Below are positions 63,443 through 64,000 of a stretch of DNA of 64,000 bases, piece by piece. The notes beneath the pieces were generated by a model. It was not told the DNA's origin. It made no database searches and saw nothing but the letters and a program-made list of their open reading frames with translations. Both the position numbers and the translations under genes were made by a program. Position 1 is the first letter of the stretch. Each line of letters begins with the position of its first letter. The DNA is from Thermococcus thermotolerans (GTDB taxonomy: Archaea > Methanobacteriota_B > Thermococci > Thermococcales > Thermococcaceae), in assembly GCF_024707485.1 (NCBI RefSeq), contig NZ_CP102602.1:1488001-1552000 (forward strand). Reading direction: 5' to 3'.

Positions 63443-64000
63443 GTGAGTGTCCCAGACGGCCTCATGGATACGCTTTGGGAATCCCTCAAAAGGGGTGAGA
63501 TAGTCCTGATAGAAAGGACAGACAGTGGGGACCAGTACTTTGGGCTATCCCAGTTAATACGGTGGGGAAATGAAAAGGGGTACACAGTGGTGGTTGTGGA
63601 CATTTTTGACTCGCTTTACCTTCTAAAAGCAAAGGCGAAGCTGGCGGGAATAAACGACGAGATTTTTGATAAAGTCAAAGCGATTAAAATAGGGGGCAAA
63701 ATCGAAACTGGAGATATACTGGGGTGGATAAGGGACACCTCCGAACCTGTCATACTGGCAAAGAAGTTTGAGGAAACTTACGAGGAAGTCCTAAATTCAG
63801 AAGCCCCATTACTGACCGTGGCCGTGGGGCTTGAAAAGCTCTTTGTAACCTCAGAATTCTACCCAAGGAACATTCAGGCCATAATAACCGCCATATCGAG
63901 ATATGTTGGGGACGAAAGGAGGCTTTCAATACAGTTTCTGAAGGCCAAGGTAATTGACTCATCAAGGAGGTCCGTTGTGGACATCCTTGAGGATATTGCC
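63443..64000 (+). CDS. DUF257-family protein (partial, continues past right edge)
   Basis: GTG 63443 with GGTGACC 6 bp upstream, open to the window end (186 codons). GEIVLIERTDSGDQYFGLSQ then YTVVVVDIFDSLYLLKAKAK matches the two DUF257 genes at 61.2-62.4 kb. The 3' end is outside the window. Confidence 0.78.
   Translation, partial: MSVPDGLMDTLWESLKRGEIVLIERTDSGDQYFGLSQLIRWGNEKGYTVVVVDIFDSLYLLKAKAKLAGINDEIFDKVKAIKIGGKIETGDILGWIRDTSEPVILAKKFEETYEEVLNSEAPLLTVAVGLEKLFVTSEFYPRNIQAIITAISRYVGDERRLSIQFLKAKVIDSSRRSVVDILEDIA

Overview
The window is a piece of a hyperthermophilic archaeal chromosome of the Thermococcus type. It carries the A-type ATP synthase operon, archaeal SecD/SecF, archaeal alanyl-tRNA synthetase, Elp3, Nip7, a TtuA-type tRNA thiolase and three copies of the Thermococcales family DUF257. 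GGTG/GGAGG ribosome binding sites and TTTAAA-like TATA boxes are frequent, and the host DNA is GC-rich and full of CpG.

Layout. 1-7.7 kb: ATP synthase H-I-K-E-C (C runs off the left edge), a TrkA-like potassium regulator and secD/secF, all on the minus strand. 8-15 kb: speH, nip7, a YkgJ-like protein, two paralogous membrane-anchored proteins, elp3 and a Nif3-like protein. 15-23.4 kb: a minus-strand cluster built around a radical SAM/SPASM enzyme and two tiny cysteine-rich precursor peptides (one starts with GTG inside the end of the enzyme gene, the other with TTG). The peptides are followed by three ABC-2 permeases and an ATPase; a second ABC-2 ATPase/permease pair lies upstream. In both peptides every cysteine has an aspartate three or four residues later, the pattern expected of Cys-Asp thioether (ranthipeptide) products. 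23.5-26.6 kb: alaS, a coiled-coil gene and a textbook box C/D guide RNA gene.

26.63-45.91 kb is an integrated element of about 19.3 kb, bounded by 24-bp direct repeats with one mismatch. The repeats overlap the C box and D' guide of the C/D sRNA gene, so the insertion rebuilt an intact sRNA at the left end. The integrase is split SSV-style: an 75-codon N-terminal piece with a ribbon-helix-helix look ends at the left repeat, the catalytic piece begins at the right repeat, and the two join in frame across the repeat in the excised circle. The element carries a four-gene type 4 BREX set (brxP, brxC/pglY, pglZ, brxL), an iteron-rich replication origin, a PrimPol/SF3-helicase initiator and small unknown genes. 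On reading it through I found a single CpG between the attachment sites, although C and G are both common; the host DNA on either side is rich in CpG. This is a DNA-level depletion, not a codon preference.

46-64 kb is host again: an AGCS sodium/alanine symporter next to a class III aminotransferase-family enzyme, a large secreted CARDB-like protein with small membrane proteins and a decayed repeat copy, hisS, marC, a CPA2 antiporter, a CBS protein, a COG2509-type flavoprotein, a three-gene secreted/membrane operon, the DUF257 genes and ttuA.

The most unusual items are the CpG-free BREX element, its attachment site in a C/D sRNA gene, and the archaeal ranthipeptide-like cluster. All calls are from reading the sequence; no database search was run.
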